DNA of 64,000 nt from JAEEJA01 sp036343175 (GCA_036343175.1 JAZASR010000010.1:1-64000); one strand, 5' to 3'; shown: positions 1-9,099, numbered from the stretch's first letter. Program-made: numbers and translations. The notes: generated by a model not told the origin, from the sequence alone.

Positions 1-309
1 ACCGTTCTCTCTGCAGAAGGAAACAGCCTCATGCAGCTTCTTAAAGCCGATATCACGCGGATCACCGGCTTCATTCTCAAGAAGCACATAATCCACGGGT
101 ATGCGGACATGGTCACATCCCATATCCTTTACCCTCTTAAAATCATCTCCGGTAATGAATGTATCGATGTGCTTAAGCAGGCTTTCAGGAAGCTCATCTG
201 ATGCATTTCCGTCTGCATCGCGCTTCTCAGCCATTTCAACTGCGTCGGGGAACTGTGAAAGCCATCCTCCTAAATTTACGCCCTTCATATAGCCTGTCCA
301 TTTTCTCAT
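1..309 (-). CDS. Glycoside hydrolase family 5 (cellulase/glucanase-like), 5' part only
   Basis: This is the N-terminal 103 codons of a gene that continues past the left edge of the window. The start is ATG at 309-307, preceded by GGAGG at a good distance. The translation shows the GVNLGGWL motif near residues 10-17 and a KHIDTFITGDDFKRVKDMG...HVRIPVDY block. Both are typical of the first strand and helices of the GH5 TIM barrel in endoglucanases and exo-1,3-glucanases. No signal peptide is visible, so the enzyme is probably cytoplasmic and acts on short imported beta-glucans; this is inferred. The catalytic glutamates lie beyond the window, so substrate and activity cannot be judged. Confidence 0.8.
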   Translation of the reverse strand, partial: MRKWTGYMKGVNLGGWLSQFPDAVEMAEKRDADGNASDELPESLLKHIDTFITGDDFKRVKDMGCDHVRIPVDYVLLENEAGDPRDIGFKKLHEAVSFCRENG

Positions 310-371
310 GTCTTATTTCCTCCATAAATCATACGAAAAACAGTAAAAAACCTTTTACTGACAAAGAATGC

Positions 372-399
372 ATCAGCATCTTCCGCGGAAGATGCTGAT
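372..399. terminator. Perfect 28-bp palindrome, possible terminator
   Basis: The arms ATCAGCATCTTCCG and CGGAAGATGCTGAT are exact complements with no loop. The element lies between the stop of the LRR gene (minus strand) and the GH5 start. The tract after it on the minus strand is only weakly T-rich, so a terminator for the LRR gene is likely but a protein-binding site is possible. Confidence 0.5.
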
Positions 400-451
400 A
401 TGATAATTTATAAAAATATTACACAATATGAGAGCGATGTCAAAGGAAAAT

Positions 452-2080
452 TTATCTTTTTACTGCAAGCCTGCCCTTGCCTCTAAGAAGCTTCCTGTAT
501 TTCTTAAGGCGCTTCTTAGGTACCTTTACCCTGACCTTTGCCTTTGTACCGGCAAATGCATACTTTCCTACAGACTTTATCTTCAGGGACTTTATCTGTA
601 CGACTTTGAGCATCCTGCACTTAAAGAAGGCAGACTTTCCGATCACCTGCACATTATTTCCGATGACTGCCTTTTTCAGGCGTTTGCACTTCATGAATGC
701 CTTCTGATCGATCTCCTGGACCTTAAAAGTAATGCCATTGAATGTTACGGTCGATGGTATTATCGCAACTGTAGTCCTGTTCTTAAGCTTATTATTCTTA
801 AAGCCCATTATGTCAACACTGCCATTAGTTGATGTGCTGTCAGTGTCCGCAAGGACCCTGTATCTATACTTGCTGTTTACGAATACAGTGCCCTTTGTAG
901 CTGCAGAATACGGAGTTCCCTTGAGTATTGACGCAGCATATGGATTCTGGCTGAAATCAATTTCATTGATGTTCGTAACACCTTCAAAGCTGTTGGATGC
1001 TATATATTTTACGCTTGCCGGGATTACCATATGATGGATATTCTTACAGTCCTTGAATGCATGCTCATCGATCGTGGTAACAGTATTTGGAAGCACTATC
1101 TCATTGAGATTCACGCATCCGCTGAATGCATCCTTTGGAATAGTCGTTACGCCTTCAGGGATAGTGATCCTGTGGAGGTTAGGAGCATCCTTGAATACTC
1201 CTTCGCCTATAGACTTAAGACTTGAACCCAGGAAATTTACTGTATCTATATTCTTGACGCCTGAGTAAGCAAATGCCCCGATAGTAACTACCGTTGCAGG
1301 AAGAGTACTGATGTGAACGTTCTCCGACTGGAAGAAGCAATATTCAGGTACCTCTGTGATCTGCGTATTTTCAAGAACTCCCGCCTGATTGGAAGGATCA
1401 TTTCTCTTCTGCTGGTCCTGATCGTATTTCTTAGGCGCGGAGTCACGAAGATTCGGACAGTTTGCAAATGCATACGGACCGATCTTTGTTACGCTTGACG
1501 GAAGTGATATGCCAAGATTCGGATTATTTGCAAATGCATAGGCTCCTATGGTCGTAAGAAAAGGAGCATCCTTAAAATAAACGTTATTGAGGTTAACACC
1601 GCCTTCAAATGCATGTTCGCCAATGGTCTGCACACTGTCAGCCATTATGATCTCCTGATAGCCTGTACCCTTATATTCATTATCGGCGATAGATGCTGTG
1701 CCTTCCGGTATCTCAAAAAGTCCATGCGGTTTTTCCTCATGTGTCTCGCCGCCTGTACCCTGTCCGGGATCTACAGATGGTTTTGTAGGTATAACTGACG
1801 GTGTTGTAACTCCGGATGGCGATGTTATTCCGGATGATGATGATACACCGGATGTCGTAGAGACGCCGGATGATGTGGAAATACCTGATGACGAGCTTGC
1901 AATAGAACCGCCCGAAGCCGGATCGCTGCCGCTTGAAGGATCCAAAGTATCACCCGCATTATTACCCGAAGTCTGTCCGCCATCTGCTGCAGATGCAGGC
2001 AGCGGCGTAAATGTCACCGCAACAGTTAAAGCAAGCATAAATGCCAGCCCCTTGGCATAGAAACTTTTCATAAACCCCAT
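452..2080 (-). CDS. Secreted leucine-rich-repeat (BspA/LRR_5-type) surface protein
   Basis: This 542-residue protein starts with an N-terminal signal peptide (basic MKSFYAKG, then a hydrophobic stretch ending near ASAAD, about residue 32). A low-complexity Ser/Gly/Thr/Pro linker follows to about residue 115. A series of leucine-rich repeats of the form xxIGxxAFxxCxNLxxIxIPxxVxxI runs from about 125 to 510, which marks the BspA/LRR_5 family. The C-terminal 30 residues are strongly basic. Such proteins are exported and often bind host or substrate surfaces; the ligand here is unknown. The ATG at 2080 has a good ribosome binding site (AAAGGGGA). There is no LPXTG sorting motif, so retention may depend on the basic tail, as an inference. 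It is divergent from the L,D-transpeptidase gene. Confidence 0.85.
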   Translation of the reverse strand: MGFMKSFYAKGLAFMLALTVAVTFTPLPASAADGGQTSGNNAGDTLDPSSGSDPASGGSIASSSSGISTSSGVSTTSGVSSSSGITSPSGVTTPSVIPTKPSVDPGQGTGGETHEEKPHGLFEIPEGTASIADNEYKGTGYQEIIMADSVQTIGEHAFEGGVNLNNVYFKDAPFLTTIGAYAFANNPNLGISLPSSVTKIGPYAFANCPNLRDSAPKKYDQDQQKRNDPSNQAGVLENTQITEVPEYCFFQSENVHISTLPATVVTIGAFAYSGVKNIDTVNFLGSSLKSIGEGVFKDAPNLHRITIPEGVTTIPKDAFSGCVNLNEIVLPNTVTTIDEHAFKDCKNIHHMVIPASVKYIASNSFEGVTNINEIDFSQNPYAASILKGTPYSAATKGTVFVNSKYRYRVLADTDSTSTNGSVDIMGFKNNKLKNRTTVAIIPSTVTFNGITFKVQEIDQKAFMKCKRLKKAVIGNNVQVIGKSAFFKCRMLKVVQIKSLKIKSVGKYAFAGTKAKVRVKVPKKRLKKYRKLLRGKGRLAVKR

Positions 2081-2234
2081 AAATATTTCCCCTTTCTTAA
2101 TTCGTTTTAAGAAATATTAGTTGCAAATGCAACTTCCATAACTCCTATAATATCATAAATTCTTTAATGAAAGGAGAATTTTTTCAATTTCAGCTTATAT
2201 TACAAAAATGTAAGATAACTGTAATATGCGTCTG

Positions 2235-2264
2235 TTGAAAATAAGTTCTTTCCTGTGTTAATAT
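2235..2264 (+). promoter_or_regulatory. Probable sigma-A promoter of the L,D-transpeptidase gene
   Basis: TTGAAA at 2235-2240 and TAATAT at 2259-2264 are separated by 18 bp, about 60 bp upstream of the ATG. The assignment rests on consensus match only. Confidence 0.5.
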
Positions 2265-2322
2265 AACGCACTGTAATGAATATCGTCACAAGTATCAAAG
2301 AAGGATAAGGGTAGAAAATATA

Positions 2323-3852
2323 ATGCACCTGAAGGAAAAGACAAAAAATATATTAAAGAAAATATCTATCATTAACAAAGGATTTCTTACAGCCTGTGTG
2401 ACAGCGATAATTGCAGCCGGACTTACAGCTGCTTCTTCCGCTTCTGCAGGCGCTGAAGCAGTTCCGGCTACTGGTACTGCTTTAAGCCCCGCAACAAATA
2501 CTGCCGTAAGCGGTCCTGCATATGATTATGATGAATTCAGCGTCAGAAAAAGCTATAAGCTTGAGAAAGACGGAGCATTCAGGCTGAGGGTTCTGGGTCT
2601 TAAGCAATATGAGGACGTGGAGCGCGTACAGTTCCAGATATTCGACGGCGGCGAAATGGTTTACCATAAGGTGGCCGATAGTGATGATGAAGGCAATTAT
2701 ATCGCAAAGATCAAGCTCAGCAAGATCGGCAATAAGCTTAAGGTCTTCTCAGTCAGGGCATCTGTAAGAGACTTAAACGGGACAGATTCTTATCTGCCGG
2801 AAGATCTCACTCTTGATGAACGCATCCAGACCGGCAAGGCAAGTGTAAAATGCAAGCTCGGCGACATTACTTATACGTATTCGGGCCTTTACGTTCCGGG
2901 TTTTGCAAAACAGGTGATCTTCAAATCATATATGGATAATGACGGTAGCCTTAAGAAGTTTGCCGAGACTACAGTCGAACAGAAAAACTTCAAGGACATT
3001 ACTGCTGTTTCGCCTATAAAGACATATGGCAAGGCAGTGGTGAAGATCTATGCAGTTACCCGGTGGGGTAAGAAAAAGTTCATAGGTCAGAAGAATTTCA
3101 AGATCAGGAAAACAGATCTTGGCCTTAACGGCTGGCATTATTCAACATATAACGGTCACAAATATAAATTCTTCTATGTAAATAATAAAAAGCTTACGGA
3201 TGTAACTTCAAAGCTCGGTCTCAAACGCAATATGTCCAATCATTTCGTATTTGAGGTAAACAGAGCCGCCGCAACAGTTACCGCATATGCGTATGACAGC
3301 AATACAGGGAGTTACGACATACCTGTAAGGGCATTCCGTGTCTCCGTCGGCCGCGATACATGGTCAAAGGGCACTGTAGCAGATACCGATGAAGATACAA
3401 GTTTTACACCGCTCGGGACATATGCTACAGGTCAGAGATACTCCTGCAAGCCTATGGTGGAGCCTGATGATTCTATATGCTATGCAAGATGGGCAACGCA
3501 CGTATGCGGAAATGTATATTTCCACTCTATAGCTGTAGGCGCTGATTCCCACTATGCACTCTCACCTTCAGACTTTAACAGGCTCGGCGGACCTGCAAGT
3601 GCCGGCTGCATGAGAATGATGGTCCGTGATGCAAAGTGGATATACGATTACGCATCAAGCGGCTGCCAGGTAAAGATCTCATTCGGAAGTGCATCAGCTC
3701 CCGGTCCCCTCGGAAAGCCGGCAGGCATCACAAGTGAAGTAAATTACGATCCTACAGATCCCGAAGTGCCTGACAGCAAAAAGATAGCTGATTACAAGGC
3801 GGGCAGGATCTCAGGTTATATCCTGGCTAACGGCAGGAAAGTCGGCTGCTGA
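2323..3852 (+). CDS. Secreted L,D-transpeptidase (YkuD domain)
   Basis: This 509-residue protein has an N-terminal hydrophobic signal sequence (residues about 18-45). A region of about 250 residues with beta-rich, Lys-rich segments follows, and then a C-terminal YkuD catalytic domain. The family signature is present as His401 followed by S-A-G-C with Cys429 as the predicted nucleophile, and Arg two residues later. The family forms 3-3 cross-links in peptidoglycan or attaches proteins to it, outside the membrane. The long N-terminal region is not recognised and may bind the wall. A short polar tail of about 55 residues follows the catalytic domain. The gene is a single transcription unit with its own promoter and a strong terminator directly downstream. 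Confidence 0.87.
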   Translation: MHLKEKTKNILKKISIINKGFLTACVTAIIAAGLTAASSASAGAEAVPATGTALSPATNTAVSGPAYDYDEFSVRKSYKLEKDGAFRLRVLGLKQYEDVERVQFQIFDGGEMVYHKVADSDDEGNYIAKIKLSKIGNKLKVFSVRASVRDLNGTDSYLPEDLTLDERIQTGKASVKCKLGDITYTYSGLYVPGFAKQVIFKSYMDNDGSLKKFAETTVEQKNFKDITAVSPIKTYGKAVVKIYAVTRWGKKKFIGQKNFKIRKTDLGLNGWHYSTYNGHKYKFFYVNNKKLTDVTSKLGLKRNMSNHFVFEVNRAAATVTAYAYDSNTGSYDIPVRAFRVSVGRDTWSKGTVADTDEDTSFTPLGTYATGQRYSCKPMVEPDDSICYARWATHVCGNVYFHSIAVGADSHYALSPSDFNRLGGPASAGCMRMMVRDAKWIYDYASSGCQVKISFGSASAPGPLGKPAGITSEVNYDPTDPEVPDSKKIADYKAGRISGYILANGRKVGC

Positions 3853-3900
3853 AAGCCCCGATCCGTCTGCTTAATGCAGACACCAATACTCTGATACATT

Positions 3901-3931
3901 AAAAAGGAGCCATGTGATGGCTCCTTTTTTT
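3901..3931 (+). terminator. Intrinsic terminator of the L,D-transpeptidase gene
   Basis: The stem GGAGCCAT/ATGGCTCC has a 3-nt loop and is flanked by A5 and T7. It lies 49 bp after the stop codon. The A-run on the other side would also let it act on the opposite strand. Confidence 0.9.
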
Positions 3932-3989
3932 ATAAAAGTATACATTTCCGGCCACTTACGGTTTGCTTTCATCATCAGCCTCACGATTT

Positions 3990-4149
3990 TTAATAGCACT
4001 TTGTAATCAGGTAGTGGCTTTTGGACGCGCTCTCGCTCACTTCTTCACGTCAGAACTTGCCAGGCTTTTGGCAAGTTCCAAAGGTTGGCTTTAGCCAACC
4101 GATGAGAATAGGTCCAAAGCCACTTACCTGACCATCAAAGTGCTATTAG
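3990..4149. repeat. Cruciform-like 160-bp inverted-repeat element with two internal hairpins
   Basis: Outer arms of about 36 bp (3991-4025 and 4112-4148) are imperfect reverse complements: TAATAGCACTTTG pairs with CAAAGTGCTATTA, and GTGGCTTTTGGAC pairs with GTCCAAAGCCAC. Two smaller hairpins sit inside: AACTTGCCA/TTGGCAAGTT at about 4054-4077 and GGTTGGCT/AGCCAACC at 4083-4100. The element lies between the convergent ends of the L,D-transpeptidase and trpS genes, in a 339-bp gene-free stretch (3853-4191). I see no open frame in it. It could be a structured RNA, a miniature non-coding mobile element or a repetitive palindrome. A partial relative occurs at 23455-23505. Confidence 0.75.
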
Positions 4150-4191
4150 GAGATAAAAAAGGCTGCTGATACTTTTTAAACCGTTTGATAA

Positions 4192-5238
4192 TTATGAGAA
4201 GTAATCAATGCGCATCGCATGCTTCACTTCGGAGAGCGTCTGGGCTGCAGCCTCCTCTGCGCGGGCACTGCCGGCCTTTAAGATGTCATATACGTCAGGA
4301 AGACGCTTCTCCCATTCATTGCGCCTTTCTCTTATAGGTCCAAGCTCTGACTGCATTACGTTGTTAAGGAACTTCTTGACCTTCATATCGCCAAGGCCGC
4401 CCTTTCTATAATGCTCTTCCAATTCCTCTATGCCTGAATACTCAGGAAGGAACTCCTCAAAGTGCTCCTTTTTGGAGAATGCCTCAAGATATATGAATAC
4501 CGGATTTCCGTCCGTATGGCCCGGATCTGATACCTGAAGGTGTGTTGGATCTGTATACATCGACATTACCTTCTGCCTGATGACATCTGACTCATCTGAA
4601 AGATAGATGGCATTGCCGAGGGACTTACTCATCTTTGCCTTGCCATCGATACCCGGGAGACGGCGGCATGCCTTATTGGACGGGATCAGGATCTCAGGCT
4701 CGACAAGAGTCTCACCGTATACTGAATTGAACTTTCTTACTATCTCCCTGCATTGCTCGAGCATTGGCTCCTGATCCTCGCCTGCAGGTACTGTAGTTGC
4801 CTTGAAAGCAGTGATATCTGAAGCCTGACTTATAGGATATACGAAGAAACCTACCGGAATAGAGGCCTCGAAGTGTCTCATCTTTACCTCTGCCTTAACT
4901 GTAGGATTCCTCTCTACTCTGGCAACCGTAACAAGATTCATATAATAAACTGTGAGCTCTGCAAGCTCCGGAACCATTGACTGAATGAATATGGTCGACT
5001 TCTCAGGATCAATGCCGCACGCAAGGTAGTCAAGGGCTACCTCGGTAATATTGTCACGAACCTTCTCAGGATTCTCGGCATTATCAGTAAGTGCCTGGGC
5101 ATCAGCCTCCATGATATATATTTTGTCGAATTCGCCGCTGTTCTGCAGCCTTACTCTCTCTGAAAGTGAGCCTACATAGTGGCCGACATGGAGCCTCCCT
5201 GTCGGACGGTCTCCTGTTAATATGATCTTCTCGCTCAT
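4192..5238 (-). CDS. trpS: Tryptophanyl-tRNA synthetase
   Basis: This 348-residue class I aminoacyl-tRNA synthetase charges tRNA-Trp in the cytoplasm. The HIGH-type motif appears as GRLHVGHYVGS near residues 14-24. The KMSKS loop is intact (GKAKMSKSLGNAI, about residue 200). Length is normal for the family. The start ATG at 5238 follows AAAAGGAGA. No T-box specifier or terminator structure was found upstream. A conserved AGGGTGGNACCGCG-type T-box sequence is absent from the 5239-5612 spacer, so regulation by uncharged tRNA is not supported. The gene appears to be its own unit and ends facing the palindromic element at 3990-4149. Confidence 0.95.
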   Translation of the reverse strand: MSEKIILTGDRPTGRLHVGHYVGSLSERVRLQNSGEFDKIYIMEADAQALTDNAENPEKVRDNITEVALDYLACGIDPEKSTIFIQSMVPELAELTVYYMNLVTVARVERNPTVKAEVKMRHFEASIPVGFFVYPISQASDITAFKATTVPAGEDQEPMLEQCREIVRKFNSVYGETLVEPEILIPSNKACRRLPGIDGKAKMSKSLGNAIYLSDESDVIRQKVMSMYTDPTHLQVSDPGHTDGNPVFIYLEAFSKKEHFEEFLPEYSGIEELEEHYRKGGLGDMKVKKFLNNVMQSELGPIRERRNEWEKRLPDVYDILKAGSARAEEAAAQTLSEVKHAMRIDYFS

Positions 5239-5502
5239 TTATTTTCTCCTTTTATTATCTGAAGTTAATATGCTGAACATACAGATGGCCTGCTGACTTT
5301 TTCCCTTTTGTGCTGCAAAGTGTATCGCTTACTGCCGCAGCAGATAGCAGGACATCAGGATCGCCCATGCTGTTATAAAACGCGTCTAAAGCTGCAGACA
5401 GCCATATCACCCTGCAAATATAAGAATACAGGGGTTTTTGACAGCAGAATAACTTTCACAATTATATATTCATATTGAACAAAAATCAAATATGCATTTG
5501 CC
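5239..5502. other. Gene-poor spacer upstream of trpS
   Basis: This is part of the 374-bp gap between trpS and the Clp gene. It holds a 52-codon open frame on the minus strand (5255-5410, GTG start, no good ribosome binding site) that I do not accept as a gene. No clear promoter, T-box or RNA was recognised. The remainder of the gap is a 65-bp duplication. Confidence 0.4.
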
Positions 5503-5610
5503 TTCACATGTTTTTTATGCCTGATCAGCGCTTATGCCGTGATGTCATATCTTATATCCTCCATTGTTTCACGTGTTTTTTATGCCTGATCAGCACTTAT
5601 GTCGTGATGG
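5503..5610. repeat. Two copies of a 43-bp sequence with 65-bp spacing
   Basis: Copy one spans about 5503-5545 and copy two about 5568-5610. The core TTTTTTATGCCTGATCAGC and the following CTTATG.CGTGATG are shared, with about four mismatches. Copy two ends 2 bp before the stop codon of the Clp ATPase gene. It may be a local duplication or repeated 3'-end structure; function is unknown. Confidence 0.75.
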
Positions 5611-5612
5611 TC

Positions 5613-8069
5613 TTATGAAAGGACCTTAACCCTGACATTCTCCCCATCCAGAGAAAGCACAGCCCTACCGCCGCTTTTAAGCTTTCCGAAAATGATCTCA
5701 TGTACAAGGACAGGCTTAATTAGATCATCGATCTCCTTCTGGATGCGCCTTGCGCCATCCTTTTCACTATAGCCCTGATCAAGTATCTTCTCCTTAAGCT
5801 CATCAGTGATCTCGATGCTGAGTTTTCTGTCCCTGACATTCTCTTCAAGTCTCTTAATATCCTTATCGACGATCTTTTCTGCGACCTCGCGGGTAATACC
5901 GTTAAAACGCACAACTGCTGACAGTCGGTTTCGAAATTCCGGGGCAAATATATCATTGACGGCCTCATTGACTGCCATAGGATTGGTCTCAGCAGCTCCG
6001 AAGCCGATGGATGCCTTCTCGATATCGCGGACGCCGGCATTGGATGTCATGATAATGATGACATTTCTAAAGTCAGCTTTTCTTCCCTGATTGTCAGTCA
6101 GAGTCGCATAATCCATTACCTGAAGAAGCACGTTATAAATGTCGTGCGACGCCTTTTCTATCTCATCAAGGAGGAGGACTGAGCGCGGATTCTTCCTGAT
6201 GGCGTCAGTCAGTATGCCTCCTTCCTCATAGCCTACATAGCCTGCCGGAGCACCAATGAACTTGGCAACTGACTGACGCTCCATATATTCACTCATATCG
6301 AATCTGATAAGGGGTACCTTAAGCTCATCAGCAAGAGTACGGGCGATCTCTGTCTTGCCGACGCCGGTCGGGCCTACAAAAAGGAAACTGGCTACAGGCT
6401 TATTCTCTTCATTAAGACCGGCACGGGAAACGAAGTAAGAATCACATATCTTCTTTACTGCCTCGTCCTGACCGAATACCCTCTTCTTTATGCGTCTTTC
6501 AAGACTTATAAGCTCTTCAGTCTCATTATCCTTTATGTCGGACAGGGGAACACGAAGCATCTTTGAGAGTACTTCATTGACATCATCGCGGGTGACAGGC
6601 TGCCTGCCGGAGCTTTCTAAAGCCCCGTTCTCATACTCCCTGAAGCCCACCATGGTACCTGCCGTATCGAGTACGTCTATGGACTTGTCCGGGTCGAACT
6701 TTTCTATAAAATATCTGCGGCTCATCTTAACGATATAAGGTATGATATCATCCTGGTAAAGCACATTGTGAAAGCCCTCATATACCGATCTTATGCCATA
6801 AAGTATCTGCACAGTTTCTTCCTCAGAAGGCTCCTCTATATCTATCTTCTGGAATCTTCTGTCCAGGGCTTTATTCTTCTGGAAATATTTTTTATATTCA
6901 TCATAGGTCGTAGATCCTATGAATCGGATGCGGCCGTTCAGGAGAAATGGCTTCAATATATTGGCGCCGTCCATGGGACCGCCGCCTGAGGCACCGGCAC
7001 CGATAACAGTGTGGATCTCATCGATATACACTATAGGGTCTTCTTCCATCTCTATGGCTGAAAGGACGTCACTCATACGCTTCTCAAAGTCTCCGCGGAA
7101 TGTAGTGCCTGCCACCATATTTGTCATATCTATCTGGTAGATCCTGGCATTTTTCAGCTTATCTGGAACTTTCCCCTCATTTATCATGACTGCAAGTCCA
7201 TGAACTATTGCAGTTTTCCCCACACCCGGCTCGCCGACATGTAAGGGATTATTCTTATCACGGCGCAGAAGCACAAGCATGGTCTCAGCAAGCTCCCTGT
7301 CGCGGCCAATAAGGGGCAGCTCATGTTTCTTCTTTACCCGGTCATTTAAAAGGATCACGAACCTGGATAACTGCGGATCGTCTACAAGTCCATTGCCGGC
7401 TGCCACCCTGGATGTTTTATCATCAATATCTGCATCTCCAAATACAGCATTTGTTATGTCATCTGCTCTCTTCTGCTCTGCCTTTATGCGCTTATTATCC
7501 TCGGCCAGCTGCTTCATCCATTGAATGGTCTCGGCCCTTCTTGAGAACATTCTGATATTGTCATCACTGAGTATGTTCTCTAAGATCTTCAGGTCCTCCT
7601 TTTCACATTCATTAAGATCATTCTCATCAATGGGCTTTATGAGCCTCATCTGCTTCATGGCCTTATATACCAGGTCAGGATCCGCGCCAAGTCTTGAAAA
7701 CAGGCCGTAGGTCCTTCCGCCCGGAAGCTTATAAATAGCATAAAATACGTCAAGACAGTCGACATAGAGCCTGTTCTGCATACCTGCGTCAAGGCCTGCA
7801 AACTGAAGGGCGGCCTCAAATCCGCTTGCTATGTCGATCACATACTTAAAATTATGCTCTGTCTTATTCATAAAGCGGTCAAGATAATCTTTTTCCTCAT
7901 TTTTAACCTGGTCCGGATCGGTATGCAGGCCCTCAAGTATTGCCCTGAACGGGTCTTCAGAACACAGAGATATGACGAAGTGCTCGGGAACCACGTATTC
8001 ATGGCGCTCTTTTCTGGCATACTCAAGAGCAGCGACAAGTACCTTCTTTAAACTGGTAGAAATAATCAT
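5613..8069 (-). CDS. clpA: ClpA-type AAA+ unfoldase (ATP-dependent Clp protease ATP-binding subunit)
   Basis: This 818-residue protein has the ClpA layout. A divergent Clp N domain spans residues 1 to about 145. The first AAA+ module has Walker A GEPGVGKT at 279-286 and Walker B IVYIDEIH at 346-353. The second has Walker A GPTGVGKT at 566-573 and Walker B LLLDEIEKA at about 632-640. A C-terminal small domain follows. An IGF tripeptide at 688-690 sits where ClpA and ClpX carry the ClpP-docking loop, so it probably unfolds substrates for ClpP. No long coiled-coil middle domain is seen, which argues against ClpB and ClpC. Neither clpP nor clpS is in this window. The closeness to ClpA is judged from motif layout only; the gene stands alone. 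Confidence 0.85.
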   Translation of the reverse strand: MIISTSLKKVLVAALEYARKERHEYVVPEHFVISLCSEDPFRAILEGLHTDPDQVKNEEKDYLDRFMNKTEHNFKYVIDIASGFEAALQFAGLDAGMQNRLYVDCLDVFYAIYKLPGGRTYGLFSRLGADPDLVYKAMKQMRLIKPIDENDLNECEKEDLKILENILSDDNIRMFSRRAETIQWMKQLAEDNKRIKAEQKRADDITNAVFGDADIDDKTSRVAAGNGLVDDPQLSRFVILLNDRVKKKHELPLIGRDRELAETMLVLLRRDKNNPLHVGEPGVGKTAIVHGLAVMINEGKVPDKLKNARIYQIDMTNMVAGTTFRGDFEKRMSDVLSAIEMEEDPIVYIDEIHTVIGAGASGGGPMDGANILKPFLLNGRIRFIGSTTYDEYKKYFQKNKALDRRFQKIDIEEPSEEETVQILYGIRSVYEGFHNVLYQDDIIPYIVKMSRRYFIEKFDPDKSIDVLDTAGTMVGFREYENGALESSGRQPVTRDDVNEVLSKMLRVPLSDIKDNETEELISLERRIKKRVFGQDEAVKKICDSYFVSRAGLNEENKPVASFLFVGPTGVGKTEIARTLADELKVPLIRFDMSEYMERQSVAKFIGAPAGYVGYEEGGILTDAIRKNPRSVLLLDEIEKASHDIYNVLLQVMDYATLTDNQGRKADFRNVIIIMTSNAGVRDIEKASIGFGAAETNPMAVNEAVNDIFAPEFRNRLSAVVRFNGITREVAEKIVDKDIKRLEENVRDRKLSIEITDELKEKILDQGYSEKDGARRIQKEIDDLIKPVLVHEIIFGKLKSGGRAVLSLDGENVRVKVLS

Positions 8070-8264
8070 ATATCTTCCTTCCTGATAATAAAAAGCTGTG
8101 TAATAAAAGCATCATAAGCATTGATCGTACAGATCTGCATATATCGTTTCTCTATCTCATAAAGCTTATATGCTTATCTTAAGCAGTAAATTTCGTAAGC
8201 GTGACAGCCACACATATACAAAATATATTATAACACAGCAGGCAAGCTTAAATCTTTCAAAAGC

Positions 8265-8273
8265 TGGTATAAT
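8265..8273 (+). promoter_or_regulatory. Extended -10 promoter upstream of the FliD-like gene
   Basis: TGGTATAAT fits an extended -10 element with a poor -35. It lies in the 322-bp gap between the Clp gene and the FliD-like gene (8070-8391), which also holds an 8-codon open frame (MQTENKDH, 8329-8355) behind AGGAAGG that might act as a leader peptide. Nothing else was recognised in the gap. Confidence 0.4.
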
Positions 8274-8391
8274 AAAATATGATAAATAACCGATATAATA
8301 GTTAAGGGCAAAAGGAAGGATCTGTCCCATGCAGACTGAAAACAAAGATCATTAACATTTATCATAAAAAAACAGGAAAGGCGGAACACCT

Positions 8392-9021
8392 ATGGATCTT
8401 AACGTTAAACTCACTTATGACGGATATATGAAAAAGGCATATTCTGCAAATGTGGACGCAAGAGGAAAGAACGGACGTATCGGTCAGACCAATAAGCAGC
8501 TTGTCCTTGCAGACTCTTCAGCACTTGCAAAGATCGCTGATAAATTAAAGGAGCTCCATCTGTCATCCGATGAAGATGCAAAGAATGATGTCAACTCTGT
8601 TCTTAAGGAAGTCAGGTCATTCGTGGATATATACAATAACCTTGATGGATCTGTCGGCGCTTCTGATGACAAGCGTGTAAAGGACGCCTACAAGAAGATA
8701 GAAAAGCTCATGAAGAGCCACAAGGAGGACCTTGAAAATATCGGCATAACTCTTAAATCAGACGGTTCTTTAAAGCTTGACAAGCAGGAATTCCTGAATG
8801 CAGACATAGCAGATATCAATGCTGTTTTTTCAGACAAGTCAGAATCGTCATTTGTACCTGACCTTGTGAAACTCTCCAAACGCATAAATAAAGCAGGCTT
8901 AAATCTGACAGAACCTGTAAGAAAACAAGAGGATGACCTGGCAGCAGTTCTTACTGAAATGCAGGAGAAGGCCGAGTCTGAAAATGTGGTATCATCGTCT
9001 AAGATCGATGCCAGAGTGTGA
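8392..9021 (+). CDS. Stand-alone FliD C-terminal-like protein of unknown role
   Basis: This 209-residue protein has no signal peptide, membrane segment or cysteine. Residues about 65-165 resemble the C-terminal domain of the flagellar cap protein FliD: SFVDIYNNL is followed by ENIGITLKSDGSLKLD and a V(F)-type end. FliD normally has 400 or more residues with an N-terminal D0/D1 half, which is missing here. No flagellar genes are in the window. The protein could be a diverged filament-associated protein, a secretion substrate or a domain reused elsewhere. The ATG follows AAGGCGG. The gene is monocistronic with a clear terminator and faces a Lon-like ATPase gene. The family assignment is from motif memory and needs a profile search. 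Confidence 0.55.
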   Translation: MDLNVKLTYDGYMKKAYSANVDARGKNGRIGQTNKQLVLADSSALAKIADKLKELHLSSDEDAKNDVNSVLKEVRSFVDIYNNLDGSVGASDDKRVKDAYKKIEKLMKSHKEDLENIGITLKSDGSLKLDKQEFLNADIADINAVFSDKSESSFVPDLVKLSKRINKAGLNLTEPVRKQEDDLAAVLTEMQEKAESENVVSSSKIDARV

Positions 9022-9036
9022 ATCAATAAAATAATA

Positions 9037-9086
9037 ATGCCGGATACTAATATCGAAAAATTTTCGAAAAGCATCCGGCATCTTTT
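9037..9086. terminator. Intrinsic terminator between the convergent FliD-like and AAA+ genes
   Basis: ATGCCGGAT (9037-9045) pairs with ATCCGGCAT (9073-9081), with a second inner AT-rich stem, followed by CTTTTTG. It lies 16 bp after the FliD-like stop codon. Confidence 0.85.
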
Positions 9087-9099
9087 TGCTCAAAAATAA

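Noticed and set aside
5255..5410. A 51-residue open frame upstream of trpS, minus strand
   Set aside because: It starts with GTG and has no clear ribosome binding site or recognisable family. Composition looks plausible but length is within chance.
5239..5500. T-box riboswitch before trpS
   Set aside because: The conserved AGGGTGGNACCGCG-type T-box sequence and specifier arrangement are absent.
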